From: JAJVID01 sp035714085
Lineage (GTDB): Bacteria; Acidobacteriota; Blastocatellia; RBC074
Length of the DNA stretch: 64,000 bases
Direction: 5' to 3'
Assembly: GCA_035714085.1 (NCBI GenBank)
Contig: DASTMP010000131.1
Span: forward strand, 1 to 64,000
Of the stretch, positions 12,212 through 20,558 are shown in pieces. Numbering within the stretch: position 1 is the first letter of the stretch; the number at the start of each line of letters is the position of its first letter. The notes under the pieces are model-generated. The model ran no database searches, was not told the DNA's origin, and worked only from the letters and a program-made list of their open reading frames with translations. The position numbers and the translations under genes are program-made.

Positions 12212-13300
12212 CTATAGCCGATACCGCGCCTTCTTCCCCGTCTTAGTTTCTTCGACATCCACGTTTTGCAATCGCAGACTCACATCCGCGCTCATCTCCC
12301 ATCCGGCGCATTCGCCGCGCAGCAGCTTCGGATAGCCTGCGGCGGCGATCATCGCGGCGTTGTCGGTGGTGTATATCGGCGAAGGGATATAGGCTGGCGC
12401 GCCCAACTCATCAGCCAGTTGTCTGACCGTCGCACGCAGTTCGCTGTTGCAGGCCACGCCGCCGGCCAGGATGATCGTCTTCGGCCGGTATTGTTCGGCC
12501 GCTTTGCGGAGGCTGCGGACCAGAGCGCGGACGACCGCGTTCTGAAAACTCGCGCAGAGGTCGAGGATTTGTTGAGACGGATTCGCCGGGTCTGCGACGG
12601 GTTCGACGTTGTTTTCCCGCACGTAGCGCAGCACGGCGGTCTTCAACCCGCTGAAAGAGAAATCTAGACTGAGTCTGTTATCTTCTTTTGATTTGATCTC
12701 GGCCAGAGGGAAAATGATCGCGCGTTTATCGCCACGTTGGGCCAGGCGGTCGATCACCGGGCCGCCGGGATAGCCCAGTCCGATCAGCTTCGAGACTTTG
12801 TCGAAGGCTTCGCCGCCGGCGTCGTCGCGAGTGCGTCCCACAAGTTTGTATTTTTCCGCTTCGGGAATCAGGAAGAGGTTGGTGTGCCCGCCCGAAACGA
12901 TCAGCGCCAGCGCAGGGTATTCGGGGGGCGGGTATTCAAAGGCCACTGAATAGACGTGGCCTTCGATGTGGTTTACGCCGACGAACGGTTTATGCGTGGC
13001 GAACGCGACGCCCTTGGCGTAGTTGACTCCGACGAGCAGCGAGCCGACCAGACCCGGACCTTGCGTGACCGCGAGGCCGTCGATGTCGTAAAAGGTCACG
13101 CCGGCCGCGGCCAACGCCCCGCCGACCACGTCGCTGATCTTTTCCAGGTGCTCGCGCGAGGCCAGCTCGGGCACGACGCCCCCGTATTTCTTGTGCGTGG
13201 CGATCTGCGAGGCGATGACATTTGAACGGACTTTGACGCCGTCTTCGATGACGGCGGCGGCTGTCTCATCGCACGAACTTTCGATTCCTAGAGTAAGCAT
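12212..13300 (-). CDS. tsaD: tRNA N6-adenosine threonylcarbamoyltransferase
   Basis: TsaD transfers the threonylcarbamoyl group from TC-AMP to A37 of ANN-decoding tRNAs, in complex with TsaB and TsaE. The 362-residue protein shows the family start MLTLGIESSCDETAAAV, the metal-binding VNHIEGH (HxxxH) at about residue 109, the nucleotide-binding ALIVSGGHTNLF and LSLDFSFSGLKTAVLR segments, and the LAGGVACNSELR motif at about 275. Length is only slightly above the usual 335-350. No tsaB neighbour is present. A GGGGAAT-type hairpin repeat sits directly upstream of its start. Confidence 0.97.
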   Translation of the reverse strand: MLTLGIESSCDETAAAVIEDGVKVRSNVIASQIATHKKYGGVVPELASREHLEKISDVVGGALAAAGVTFYDIDGLAVTQGPGLVGSLLVGVNYAKGVAFATHKPFVGVNHIEGHVYSVAFEYPPPEYPALALIVSGGHTNLFLIPEAEKYKLVGRTRDDAGGEAFDKVSKLIGLGYPGGPVIDRLAQRGDKRAIIFPLAEIKSKEDNRLSLDFSFSGLKTAVLRYVRENNVEPVADPANPSQQILDLCASFQNAVVRALVRSLRKAAEQYRPKTIILAGGVACNSELRATVRQLADELGAPAYIPSPIYTTDNAAMIAAAGYPKLLRGECAGWEMSADVSLRLQNVDVEETKTGKKARYRL

Positions 13301-13319
13301 TCGGCCAAATCAACTTCAA

Positions 13320-13383
13320 TGGGGAATGGGGAGTACGGATAAGGCGCGCTCTCCCATTCCCCACTCCCCATTCCCTATTCCCT
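13320..13383. repeat. GGGGAAT/GGGGAGT heptamer hairpin repeat
   Basis: The left arm (13321-13335) and right arm (13353-13382) consist of degenerate GGGGAAT/GGGGAGT heptamers, in opposite orientation, around a short unrelated loop. Similar elements occur at 21706, 22621, 37984 and 62005. It lies between tsaD and the phosphatase gene on the minus strand. Confidence 0.85.
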
Positions 13384-13397
13384 TTACTGCTCTACCA

Positions 13398-14744
13398 CTA
13401 GGCCTTTCCTTCAGTGGAGGCGGAAGCGGCCGCGGCCACCGATTGGCGTCTGATCACGACGACCGTGCTGTCGTCCCTGTTCTGATCGTATCCGGGCTGC
13501 GCGCAATCGAAGATCCGATGGCAGAGCGTGGTGACTTCGGCGCCGCTGAACTTCTCGGCCAGCGCTTCGACCTCGCTGACGCCTTTGTCGCGGCTGTCGG
13601 TGATCTTGGCGAACACGCCGTCGGTGTAGATCACCAGTTGGTCGCGGGCGGGGAACTGGACGACCGATTCGGTGAAAGTGGCCTCGACTTGCGCGCCGAC
13701 CGGGCCGCAAGTGACGGGCAGTTGTTTATGGTTGATCGTTTGCGCGCCCTGCGGCTTGCTCATCTGGATCATCGGCAGATGGCCCGCGTTGACATAGCGC
13801 ATCTTCTCGCCTTCCCATCGGGCGAGCGCGCAGGTGAAGGTCCTGCGACCCCCGTATTTCTCCAGCAGATATTCGTTCAACTCTTCCAGGATCTTCGGCA
13901 GGTCTGTTTCGCGGCTGATTATCTTGGCCAGACGCTGATGCAGATCGGCGACCTCGCCGAGGGCCTCGAAACCCCGTCCGCCTAAATCGCCCGCAGCGAC
14001 GAGTGGGCCGCCGGGCGTCTCGAAGATGTGAAAATAATCGCCGCCGGTCTCAGTCCCCGCGCCATGTTTCGACGAAACCCAGATCTCCGGCAGATCGACG
14101 ATCGGCGGAGGCAGGAAGAGTTGATGCGCTTTCTGGACCAGATCAAGCTCATTCCGCCTGGCGCCGAGATCGAAGGCTTCTTCGATCGCTTTGCCTGCTA
14201 TGTTGACCGCCAGGTCTTTCGGCTTACTCGACCCCCTCACGAAGACGAAGGCCGTCATAAACAACAGCGTGACGCGGAAAAAGGGAGAGCTTCCGGCCCA
14301 TAGCGAGATCGCGGCGTAACCCACGCCCGCATAAGCGGCGGCCTTGAGCGCGACCGACATGCGGCGTCGATTGGCCGCTATCGCCAGAATCGGGAAGTAG
14401 CAGAGGAAAATGTCCGAGCCGAGTCCAGGAAAGAGTCTCCGCCAGACAAACGCCGCCAGCCCCAGATGAACGATCGTCAGATCGATCATCGTCATCGTCG
14501 TCAGATTGGCGTCCGGCGATTTATTCGACACCGCGCCGACCGCCGCCATCACCATCCATGCGCCGGCCAATTGCAAATAGATGTATTTCGCATTCAACGG
14601 ATTGTTCCATGTCCAGATCGCTGACGCGGCGAAGATGACGGCGAAGAGCCAACGCGCCTTGGTCGCCCAGCCCTCTGCTGCGCGCGCCTGTTCGTTGAGC
14701 GCCTCATCCACCTGTTTAGGAAGACGGTCTTTCAGTTGTTTCAT
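13398..14744 (-). CDS. Membrane SpoIIE/RsbU-type serine phosphatase
   Basis: This 448-residue protein has an N-terminal region of about five hydrophobic segments (residues 35-190, such as WLFAVIFAASAIWTW and LQLAGAWMVMAAVGAV) and a C-terminal PPM/SpoIIE phosphatase domain. Metal-binding signatures are present: GTETGGDYFHIF, LVAAGDLGGRGFEA, LVIYTDGVFAKI and NRDDSTVVVI. Such enzymes dephosphorylate anti-sigma-factor antagonists in partner-switching pathways. No STAS or kinase gene is adjacent. ATG 14744 (MKQLKDRLPKQ) is chosen because it follows the stop of a well-initiated small gene by ten bases; the frame is open further upstream by chance, with no SD and composition unlike the family. Confidence 0.85.
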   Translation of the reverse strand: MKQLKDRLPKQVDEALNEQARAAEGWATKARWLFAVIFAASAIWTWNNPLNAKYIYLQLAGAWMVMAAVGAVSNKSPDANLTTMTMIDLTIVHLGLAAFVWRRLFPGLGSDIFLCYFPILAIAANRRRMSVALKAAAYAGVGYAAISLWAGSSPFFRVTLLFMTAFVFVRGSSKPKDLAVNIAGKAIEEAFDLGARRNELDLVQKAHQLFLPPPIVDLPEIWVSSKHGAGTETGGDYFHIFETPGGPLVAAGDLGGRGFEALGEVADLHQRLAKIISRETDLPKILEELNEYLLEKYGGRRTFTCALARWEGEKMRYVNAGHLPMIQMSKPQGAQTINHKQLPVTCGPVGAQVEATFTESVVQFPARDQLVIYTDGVFAKITDSRDKGVSEVEALAEKFSGAEVTTLCHRIFDCAQPGYDQNRDDSTVVVIRRQSVAAAASASTEGKA

Positions 14745-14754
14745 GGCGACGAGC

Positions 14755-14934
14755 TTATCCTTGAGTTTGTCGATTGGATTGACGGAAACGCGGCCGAACC
14801 TGTGGCGGCTCGCAATCGAAGTCATAAAATACTTCATTGGCGTCGCGTTCGCAAAAAAGTGTGATACCGAACCTTTCCAACTCGAATTTGACAGAGTATT
14901 GACCGGGGAAGAGGTTAAGCAGGTATCGCCGCAT
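14755..14934 (-). CDS. Small protein upstream of the phosphatase (59 residues)
   Basis: A short frame beginning MRRYLLNLFPGQYSVKFELE has GGAGG seven bases before its ATG, one of the best ribosome-binding sites in the window. It ends ten bases before the phosphatase start, which suggests translational coupling. The protein alternates hydrophobic and charged residues in its first 40 positions and is acidic (FCERDANEVFYDFDCE), followed by a basic Gln/Arg-rich tail. No membrane segment or known domain is recognised. It overlaps in another frame the apparent upstream extension of the phosphatase frame, which argues against that extension. It might be a small regulator of the phosphatase; this is inference. 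Confidence 0.6.
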   Translation of the reverse strand: MRRYLLNLFPGQYSVKFELERFGITLFCERDANEVFYDFDCEPPQVRPRFRQSNRQTQG

Positions 14935-15101
14935 AATAATCCTCCACTTCTTTGGATCCCTGGGTCGGAGCGCATAAAGAGTCATTGGCAGACCCCGACG
15001 CCATTCGGAGTAGTTGAAATTTTTACTTCTACTGCCCCAGCAACGCTTTTGACGTGACGTAATTTATGTTGTTATAGGAGTGTTAAGAAAGCGCTTTCTT
15101 A

Positions 15102-15300
15102 TTGACATTCTCCCACCGCCAAACGCTTGCGCGTTATGGCGGGGGATTCCTACGCTGAACGCCGTCGCTCATTTCTCGTAGGCGTGACTTTCCGGGCGTC
15201 CCACCCGGTAGTTTTTATCCACTTCAGCAGGTATTGGCCTGCTTTCTTGATATTTATCGCCGCATTGATGTCTCTGTCATGGCGGACTCCACATGCCGGG
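15102..15300 (-). ncRNA. Probable omega RNA (reRNA) of the TnpB element
   Basis: In IS200/IS605 elements the guide RNA scaffold overlaps the 3' end of tnpB and runs to the element's right end, with the guide read from flanking DNA. The conserved right-end stem-loop at 15116-15142 and the TCAA end at 15102 support this. The predicted guide would begin at 15101 and read TAAGAAAGCGCTTTCT on the minus strand. The 5' limit given here is only indicative. Confidence 0.5.
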
Positions 15301-16322
15301 CAGTCCCATTCCCGAATCGATAGCGGCAATTCATCTAACAGATGCCCACACGACGAACACAATTTCGACGAAGGAAAGAACCTCTCCAATGGCAGATAGG
15401 TCCTCCCATACCATTTCGCCTTGTATTCCAATTCGCGGAATATTTCGGCGAACGCCGCGTCTCCAATGTGCCTGGCCAGATTATGATTTTTCAGCATCCC
15501 TGCCACGTTCAGTCCTTCGACATAGATCGCTTGGTTTTCGCGGATGATCTTCGTCGTGAATTGCTGAAGCGTATTTCTTCGGGTATCACTGATTTTGGCA
15601 TGCAGTCGCGCCACTCTAAATCTGGCCTTTGCCCTATTATTACTATCCTTGACCTTACGCGACAGACGGCGCTGAAATATCCGCAATCGCTTTTCATGCT
15701 TCACGAGCGGGCGAGGATTTTCGATCTTCTCGCCGTCGCTGGTCGTGGCCAGCGTCTTAATACCGACGTCTATGCCGACTTCGGCTTTGGTCTTTTTGAG
15801 CGGCTTGACGTCGGTTTCAACCAGGATGCTGACAAAATAGCGCCCACTTGTGTCCTGGCTGATCGTCAGATTGAGGATTTTAGCGTCATCAGGAAGCGGG
15901 CGACTCCAAACAATGTCGAGCGGCTCGGATTGCTTTGCCAGTGTGATTCGCCCGTCTCTAAAGGTGAAGGCATTGGTGGCGTAGCGAGCCGATTGGCGAT
16001 GACGGCGAGATTTAAATTTCGGATATTGCGCCCGCTTCTCGAAGAAGTTCGTGAAAGCTGTATCGAGATTGCGGAGCGATTGTTGAAGGACGACCGAACT
16101 GACCCCGGAAAGAAAGGCTTTCTCAGGCTCCTGTTTCCATTGGGTGAGTTTCAATGCGGTGTCGTGATAGCCGAGGGATTTCTGCTCCTGCAGCCAGGCC
16201 TTGCTGCGGTAGTTCAAAGCCTGATTGTAAACAAAGCGAGCGCAGCCGAAGGTTTTAGCGAGTTGAGCCGCCTGATCATCAGAGGGGAAGAATCTATATT
16301 TGAAGGCCTTTTGGACTATCAC
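15150..16322 (-). CDS. tnpB: RNA-guided nuclease TnpB (IS605 OrfB family)
   Basis: The 390-residue protein has the complete TnpB architecture. An N-terminal helix-turn-helix/WED region (MIVQKAFKYRFFPSDDQ) precedes the RuvC core with catalytic residues Asp185 (VGIDVGIKT), Glu269 (IYVEGLNVAGM) and Asp351 (HDRDINAAIN). The zinc ribbon CSSCG...CPACG has Cys at about 322, 325, 341 and 344. Nothing indicates decay, so the nuclease should be active. It cuts DNA next to a transposon-specific motif under omega RNA guidance and helps retain the element. Start is GTG at 16322 with no clear SD. Without tnpA in the window, mobility would depend on a transposase elsewhere. Confidence 0.95.
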   Translation of the reverse strand: MIVQKAFKYRFFPSDDQAAQLAKTFGCARFVYNQALNYRSKAWLQEQKSLGYHDTALKLTQWKQEPEKAFLSGVSSVVLQQSLRNLDTAFTNFFEKRAQYPKFKSRRHRQSARYATNAFTFRDGRITLAKQSEPLDIVWSRPLPDDAKILNLTISQDTSGRYFVSILVETDVKPLKKTKAEVGIDVGIKTLATTSDGEKIENPRPLVKHEKRLRIFQRRLSRKVKDSNNRAKARFRVARLHAKISDTRRNTLQQFTTKIIRENQAIYVEGLNVAGMLKNHNLARHIGDAAFAEIFRELEYKAKWYGRTYLPLERFFPSSKLCSSCGHLLDELPLSIREWDCPACGVRHDRDINAAINIKKAGQYLLKWIKTTGWDARKVTPTRNERRRSA

Positions 16323-16365
16323 GGAGATATTTTACGGCATATTAGCAGGCCTTGTAACTAACTTA

Positions 16366-16388
16366 ATCGTGGGCGAAGCGCCCACGAT
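16366..16388. repeat. Short perfect hairpin upstream of tnpB
   Basis: An ATCGTGGGC/GCCCACGAT inverted repeat with a five-base loop lies between tnpB and the oxidoreductase. A second weaker one (TCCATCCA/TGGATGGA) follows at 16402-16428. Either could be the left-end hairpin of the TnpB element or a terminator. Confidence 0.4.
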
Positions 16389-16479
16389 GCCGAATTCATC
16401 TCCATCCAAGCTAACGCTATGGATGGAGTATTCTTCGGCGGATTTAGATAATGTCTGGCGCCTATCTTGTCAAGAAATT

Positions 16480-17451
16480 ATGAAAAAACTTCGATGGGGA
16501 TTGATCGGATGCGGCGACATCTCGCGCAAGCGGGTCGCGCCCGCTTTGCGGAGCATTCCCGAATGTGAGCTCATCGCCGTGAGTCGCGCTCGCGTTGATC
16601 TGGCCGAGGCGTTCGCGGATGAATTCGGCGCGAAGCGGTGGTATGGCGATTGGCGCGAGTTGATCGCCGACGACGAGATTGACGCCGTTTACATCGCAAC
16701 GCCGGTCTACCTGCACGCCGAGCAGACCGTCGCCGCGGCCAGAGCGGGCAAGAGCGTACTGTGCGAAAAACCTATGGCGATGAATCCCGACGAGTGCGAA
16801 CAGATGATCGCGGCGTGCGAGTTCGAAGACGTGGCGCTGGGCGTCGCTTACTATCGGCGATTTTATCCCGCGATCCGACGCGTCAAGGAGATCATCTCAT
16901 CGGGCGAGATCGGCAACCCGGTCATCGCGCAAATCAACGCCTTCGAGCGATTCAATCCGGCGCCGGGCGAAGACCGTTATTGGCTGCTCGAAAAGTCGAA
17001 ATCGGGCGGCGGCCCGATGATGGATTTCGGCTGCCACCGGCTTGAAATTCTGATCAACCTGTTCGGCACGATCGAACGAACCTCGGCGGTCATCGGGCGC
17101 GCGTCGTTCGACCGAGAAGTCGAAGACACCTGCATCGCCAGCTTCGAATTCGGAAGCGGGACGCAGGCGTCGCTCGCCGTCACGCACGCTGTGTTTGAAT
17201 CGCGGGATACGCTCGACATTTATTGCAGCGCAGGGTCGATCCATACGACATCGCTCAATCGCGGCGAGATTCGGATCGTGACCGCGGCGGGCGAAGGAGT
17301 TGAATCACACCCGCCACACGCCAACCTTCACCAGCCGCTGATCGAAGACTTCACGCGCGCGGTGTTGGAGGAGCGCGAGCCGGAGGTCGGCGGAGACGTC
17401 GGTCGCGCGGTCGCTATGATCGAAGCGGAGATTTATGCCGGTGGAGAATGA
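16480..17451 (+). CDS. Gfo/Idh/MocA family NAD(P)-dependent oxidoreductase
   Basis: This 323-residue protein starts MKKLRWGLIGCGDISRKRVA, the Rossmann GxGxxS-type dinucleotide fold. It continues with the family hallmark GKSVLCEKPMAMN (EKP motif, Lys at about residue 99) and the C-terminal alpha/beta domain with GGGPMMDFGCHRLEIL (catalytic His region). Members oxidise or reduce sugars, inositols and related polyols. The ATG at 16480 is where family similarity begins; the frame is open 60 codons further upstream into the IS flank, without a suitable SD. No sugar-pathway neighbour is adjacent, so the substrate is unknown. Confidence 0.9.
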   Translation: MKKLRWGLIGCGDISRKRVAPALRSIPECELIAVSRARVDLAEAFADEFGAKRWYGDWRELIADDEIDAVYIATPVYLHAEQTVAAARAGKSVLCEKPMAMNPDECEQMIAACEFEDVALGVAYYRRFYPAIRRVKEIISSGEIGNPVIAQINAFERFNPAPGEDRYWLLEKSKSGGGPMMDFGCHRLEILINLFGTIERTSAVIGRASFDREVEDTCIASFEFGSGTQASLAVTHAVFESRDTLDIYCSAGSIHTTSLNRGEIRIVTAAGEGVESHPPHANLHQPLIEDFTRAVLEEREPEVGGDVGRAVAMIEAEIYAGGE

Positions 17452-17695
17452 TTTTCAAGCCGGTCTTTACTGATTGTCGTCCGGTTCAAAATGTGGGACT
17501 TGGCCTGTTAAACCATTCAAGCGTATAATCGCTCCGTCCCCTATTGCCCCCATTACACGCCTAGCTAAATCAGACCACTTAGATCGGCATAGCGTCTCGT
17601 GCGGCGCTCATCGCCTGGGCCTCAATGTTCTGTGGTTCGATTTAAATATTTCCCCCTCAACATTGAAGTCTAAAAATAATACTTGGAGGTATGTG

Positions 17696-18301
17696 ATGAA
17701 ATCTAATCATTCGGTGAGATTGCTCAGTTTTGGTCTGGTTTTGTTATTTATCTGTGGCGCCTGCATGAACGCCAACGCCCAGGGGCGCGGGCGAGGGGGC
17801 GGCGGTGGCAATCCTGGCATGGGAAGTCGCGGAGCAGGAGGAGTTGATGGAGGATTGGGTAACGCGTCAGATCGTTCGAACGGGCGATCGGATCGGGGAC
17901 TGGGCAATGCTTCTGAGAAATCCGGCGGACGGTCTGACGATGGGTTGTCTCGCGCCCGAGCCGCGAACGAAAACGCCAAGGGGGCTGACAAAGAATTGCG
18001 TGACCATCCGGGGATGACGAATGGAATGAACATGAGCGCGAATCAATTGCGGAGCGGTTATCAAGCAGCTCTCAAAACCAATCCGAATTTGAAGTTCGGT
18101 CAATACGTGGCCGCCAACAGGATCGCGAAGAACCTGGGATCGCGTAATCCGAATATTACGTCAGACGCAATTCTGCAGGGATTGGCTGGCGGTAAAAGCA
18201 TCGGCCAAACACTTCAGGGTCTTGGTCTGAGTTCAAATGAAGCCAAAGACGCAGAAAAAACAGCGGACCGGGAAATCAAGGAGAGCAAACGCCAAAAATA
18301 A
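17696..18301 (+). CDS. Secreted Gly/Arg/Ser-rich protein of unknown function
   Basis: This 201-residue protein has a signal peptide (LLSFGLVLLFICGACMNANA, cut near AQ). A low-complexity mature N-terminus follows (GRGRGGGGG and two GLGNAS..SNGRSD-like repeats at about residues 50-80). The C-terminal half is helical, including SGYQAALKTNPNLKFGQYVA and NPNITSDAILQGLAGGKS. GGAGG seven to eight bases upstream fixes the start. I do not recognise the family. It converges on the DUF6624 gene 63 bases away. An extracytoplasmic role is inferred from the signal peptide only. Confidence 0.75.
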   Translation: MKSNHSVRLLSFGLVLLFICGACMNANAQGRGRGGGGGNPGMGSRGAGGVDGGLGNASDRSNGRSDRGLGNASEKSGGRSDDGLSRARAANENAKGADKELRDHPGMTNGMNMSANQLRSGYQAALKTNPNLKFGQYVAANRIAKNLGSRNPNITSDAILQGLAGGKSIGQTLQGLGLSSNEAKDAEKTADREIKESKRQK

Positions 18302-18364
18302 GCATTCTTATTGATTTCGCCCGGTAAGTTCACGGCAAGGATTCTACGCGCCGCAGAAGAGAGA

Positions 18365-19015
18365 CTAATTCTTTTTTGGCGGCGCGTAATCCATGCCGAA
18401 GGCCCTTTTCACATATTGCGCTATCGGCTCGAGGCCCACTCCCACGCGCCGGACGTCAACATTCTCTTCGTCCTCGATCGGGTACAACTCCATGAGTTGG
18501 GTCTTTTGATTGAGCCGGAACTGGGTGCCGTAAATCTGTTTCTTACCCTCCCGGGTCAGAATTCGATCTTCCAACATCGCCAGATCGGACCGACGGGCTT
18601 CTTTCTGGGTGACAGCCTCTTTGATCAGAGGGAGATATTTCTTTTGGTAATCGAGTTCGGCGTGTTGAACTACCAGAAACGCCACGCCGCTCGCCTCTTC
18701 GCCGAAGACGCTCCTTTTCGGCCAGCCATAATCTTTGACGATCTCGTCCAACCTTTGCCGGTTCCTGCTGTCGAGCTCGTTCTGTCGCTCGACAGCCTGC
18801 TTCCACCTCTTCGCCACTTTCTCGCTGTCCGAGCCGGCCAGCCTGTCCATCAAATCCATCATGTCCTGACGGCGTTTTTGATCGTCTTCGCCCATCTTCA
18901 ACAACTCGCGCCGCACGGCTTCATTCGACGAAGTTGTGCGGAGACCCTGCGCGTAGTGGGATGGAGCGAGCGACAGAAGCAAGGGCATCATCGAAAGAAC
19001 AATTATGTTTGTCAT
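18365..19015 (-). CDS. DUF6624-like secreted protein
   Basis: This 216-residue protein has a short N-terminal hydrophobic leader (IIVLSMMPLLLSLAPSHYA). A charged helical region with ELLKMGEDDQKRRQDMMD follows, and then the segment DYGWPKRSVFGEEASGVAFL and LPLIKEAVTQKEARRSDLAM. The DxxGWPxxSxFGxxAxxxAFLVVQHA pattern and the DRILTREGKKQIYGTQF stretch match the DUF6624 family as I remember it. Function is unknown. It is a single gene on the minus strand, convergent with the Gly-rich protein gene. Confidence 0.7.
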   Translation of the reverse strand: MTNIIVLSMMPLLLSLAPSHYAQGLRTTSSNEAVRRELLKMGEDDQKRRQDMMDLMDRLAGSDSEKVAKRWKQAVERQNELDSRNRQRLDEIVKDYGWPKRSVFGEEASGVAFLVVQHAELDYQKKYLPLIKEAVTQKEARRSDLAMLEDRILTREGKKQIYGTQFRLNQKTQLMELYPIEDEENVDVRRVGVGLEPIAQYVKRAFGMDYAPPKKN

Positions 19016-19166
19016 AGTGGTAACCCCGGGATTTTTAGGCGCTGGTCAACCGCTTCTGATTCGCCAGCAGCGACGGCGGCTAGATGAGCAATTCCGCCGA
19101 CACTGAGGAGCGGGCCCCAGCGCTTTGGCGATACGAAAGTATTTTTCACCCCTTTCTCGTTCCCGG

Positions 19167-20390
19167 TCAAGAAGATTGTTCACATATTGTGAACGCGGCG
19201 GTTTGTTTCTTAGACGCCGCCGGGGAAAGTCTCCTCAGCTTTTCAACCACAGACTGCAAGATTTCGAGCGTGTAATCGACATCCTCTCTGGTGTTGTATT
19301 TGCCGAAGCTGAACCGGAGCGAGCCGTAGCCGGAGTCGCGCGGCAATCCGATGGCCATCAGCACGTGTGACGGTTCGGTCGAGCCGGAAGCGCAGGCCGA
19401 GCCGGTCGAGACGGCCACGCCTTTGAGGTCGAGCGATATCTGAAGGCCCTCGCCTTCGACATGTTCGAAATTGAGATTGGCGATGTTTGGAACGCGGCGC
19501 TCCGGGTCGCCGTTGCGCGAAATATTCGGGATGCGTTTGAACAGTTCCTCTTCCAGGTAATCGCGCAGCTCCGCGGCGTGTTTCATCCGCTCTGCCAGAT
19601 TGAGCCTGGCGAGCTCAGCGGCCATGCCCATTCCGACAATGAGCGGAACGCTCTCGGTGCCGGCGCGGCGATCGCGCTCGTGATGGCCCCCGTGCATCTG
19701 TGAAGCGACGCGCAGGCCCCGGCGGATGTACAGGACCCCGACGCCTTTCGGCCCGTAAATCTTGTGCGCGGTGAGCGTCAGCAGGTCGACGCCGAGCTCC
19801 TTCACATCGACCGGGATCTTTCCGACCGACTGCACGGCGTCGGTGTGCAGGTAGAGATTTTTCTGCCCCGCGTCGCGGCGTTCTTTGATCAACGCGACGA
19901 TCTCCTTGAGCGGCTGGATCGTGCCGATCTCGTTGTTTGCGTGCATGACGGTGACCAGGACAGTCTCGCCGGTCAACGCCTCGCGGACGTCTTCGACCCG
20001 CACGACGCCTTCACGGTAAACGGGCAGGTAAGTTACGCGCCAGCCGTCTTTTTCGAGGCGCCCGCACGCGGCCAGGACCGCAGGGTGTTCAATCTGCGAG
20101 GTGATGATGTGATGGCCCTTCTCTTTGTACGCCTCAGCGACGCCTTTGATCGCCAGGTTGTCCGACTCGGTGCCGCCCGAAAGAAAAGTGATCTCGGTCT
20201 TGTCGGCGTTGAGCAGCAGGGCGACCTGCCCTCGGGCCTCCTCGATGGCCTGTTTCGCCTGCTGTCCGTATTGATGCGTGGATGAGGCGTTGCCGTAAAC
20301 TTCGGTGAAGTAGGGCGTCATGGCCCGCGCGACTTCATCGTCAACGCGAGTCGATGCGCTATTGTCTAAATAAATCCTTTTGACGCTCAT
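19167..20390 (-). CDS. iscS: Cysteine desulfurase (NifS/IscS group)
   Basis: This PLP enzyme converts cysteine to alanine and transfers the sulfur as a persulfide for Fe-S clusters and tRNA thiolation. The 407-residue protein begins MSVKRIYLDNSASTRVDDEV. It contains the PLP Lys in LTAHKIYGPKG (about residue 206), the conserved HANNEIG, and the mobile loop VSTGSACASGS with the active-site Cys at about 328, the short-loop form typical of group I enzymes. No iscU or nifU is adjacent, so the choice between NifS and IscS naming is uncertain. The last codons contain a 17-base palindrome (19178-19194). Confidence 0.93.
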   Translation of the reverse strand: MSVKRIYLDNSASTRVDDEVARAMTPYFTEVYGNASSTHQYGQQAKQAIEEARGQVALLLNADKTEITFLSGGTESDNLAIKGVAEAYKEKGHHIITSQIEHPAVLAACGRLEKDGWRVTYLPVYREGVVRVEDVREALTGETVLVTVMHANNEIGTIQPLKEIVALIKERRDAGQKNLYLHTDAVQSVGKIPVDVKELGVDLLTLTAHKIYGPKGVGVLYIRRGLRVASQMHGGHHERDRRAGTESVPLIVGMGMAAELARLNLAERMKHAAELRDYLEEELFKRIPNISRNGDPERRVPNIANLNFEHVEGEGLQISLDLKGVAVSTGSACASGSTEPSHVLMAIGLPRDSGYGSLRFSFGKYNTREDVDYTLEILQSVVEKLRRLSPAASKKQTAAFTICEQSS

Positions 20391-20558
20391 ATAATATTCA
20401 ATTCAACCCCGGTCTGTTGGAATCTTTAAACATACGAGTTTATAAGCTAAGAATACCTCAAATCAATGCTTGTGTTGAGCCTCGCGATGGTGTAGAAATT
20501 GAGGCGCCCTCACTGGTCCCCTGACCATTGTTGTGTCAACCGCAGTAAGGAGGAAAGT

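Larger units (their letters stand above)
15102..16322 (-). mobile_element. tnpB-only IS200/IS605-superfamily element (IS1341 type)
   Basis: The element carries tnpB but no tnpA. Its right end is recognisable: downstream of the tnpB stop there is a stem-loop (15116-15142, CCGCC/TGGCGG arms with an inner AACGC/GCGTT pairing), and the end TCAA on the element strand falls at 15105-15102, as in this superfamily. The left end lies upstream of tnpB, between about 16323 and 16430, and cannot be fixed; a hairpin at 16366-16388 may belong to it. There are no terminal inverted repeats or target duplication, as expected for this group. Confidence 0.8.

Noticed and set aside
14745..14975. N-terminal extension of the SpoIIE-type phosphatase
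   Set aside because: The extension has no SD, is unlike the family, and overlaps the better-initiated 59-residue gene in another frame.
15342..16361. Plus-strand open frame opposite tnpB
   Set aside because: TnpB on the minus strand has every catalytic residue; the opposite frame has no domain. TnpA was looked for here and not found.
19178..19194. 17-base palindrome GTTCACATATTGTGAAC as an operator
   Set aside because: It lies in the last codons of the cysteine desulfurase gene, far from a promoter; probably chance, though binding cannot be excluded.
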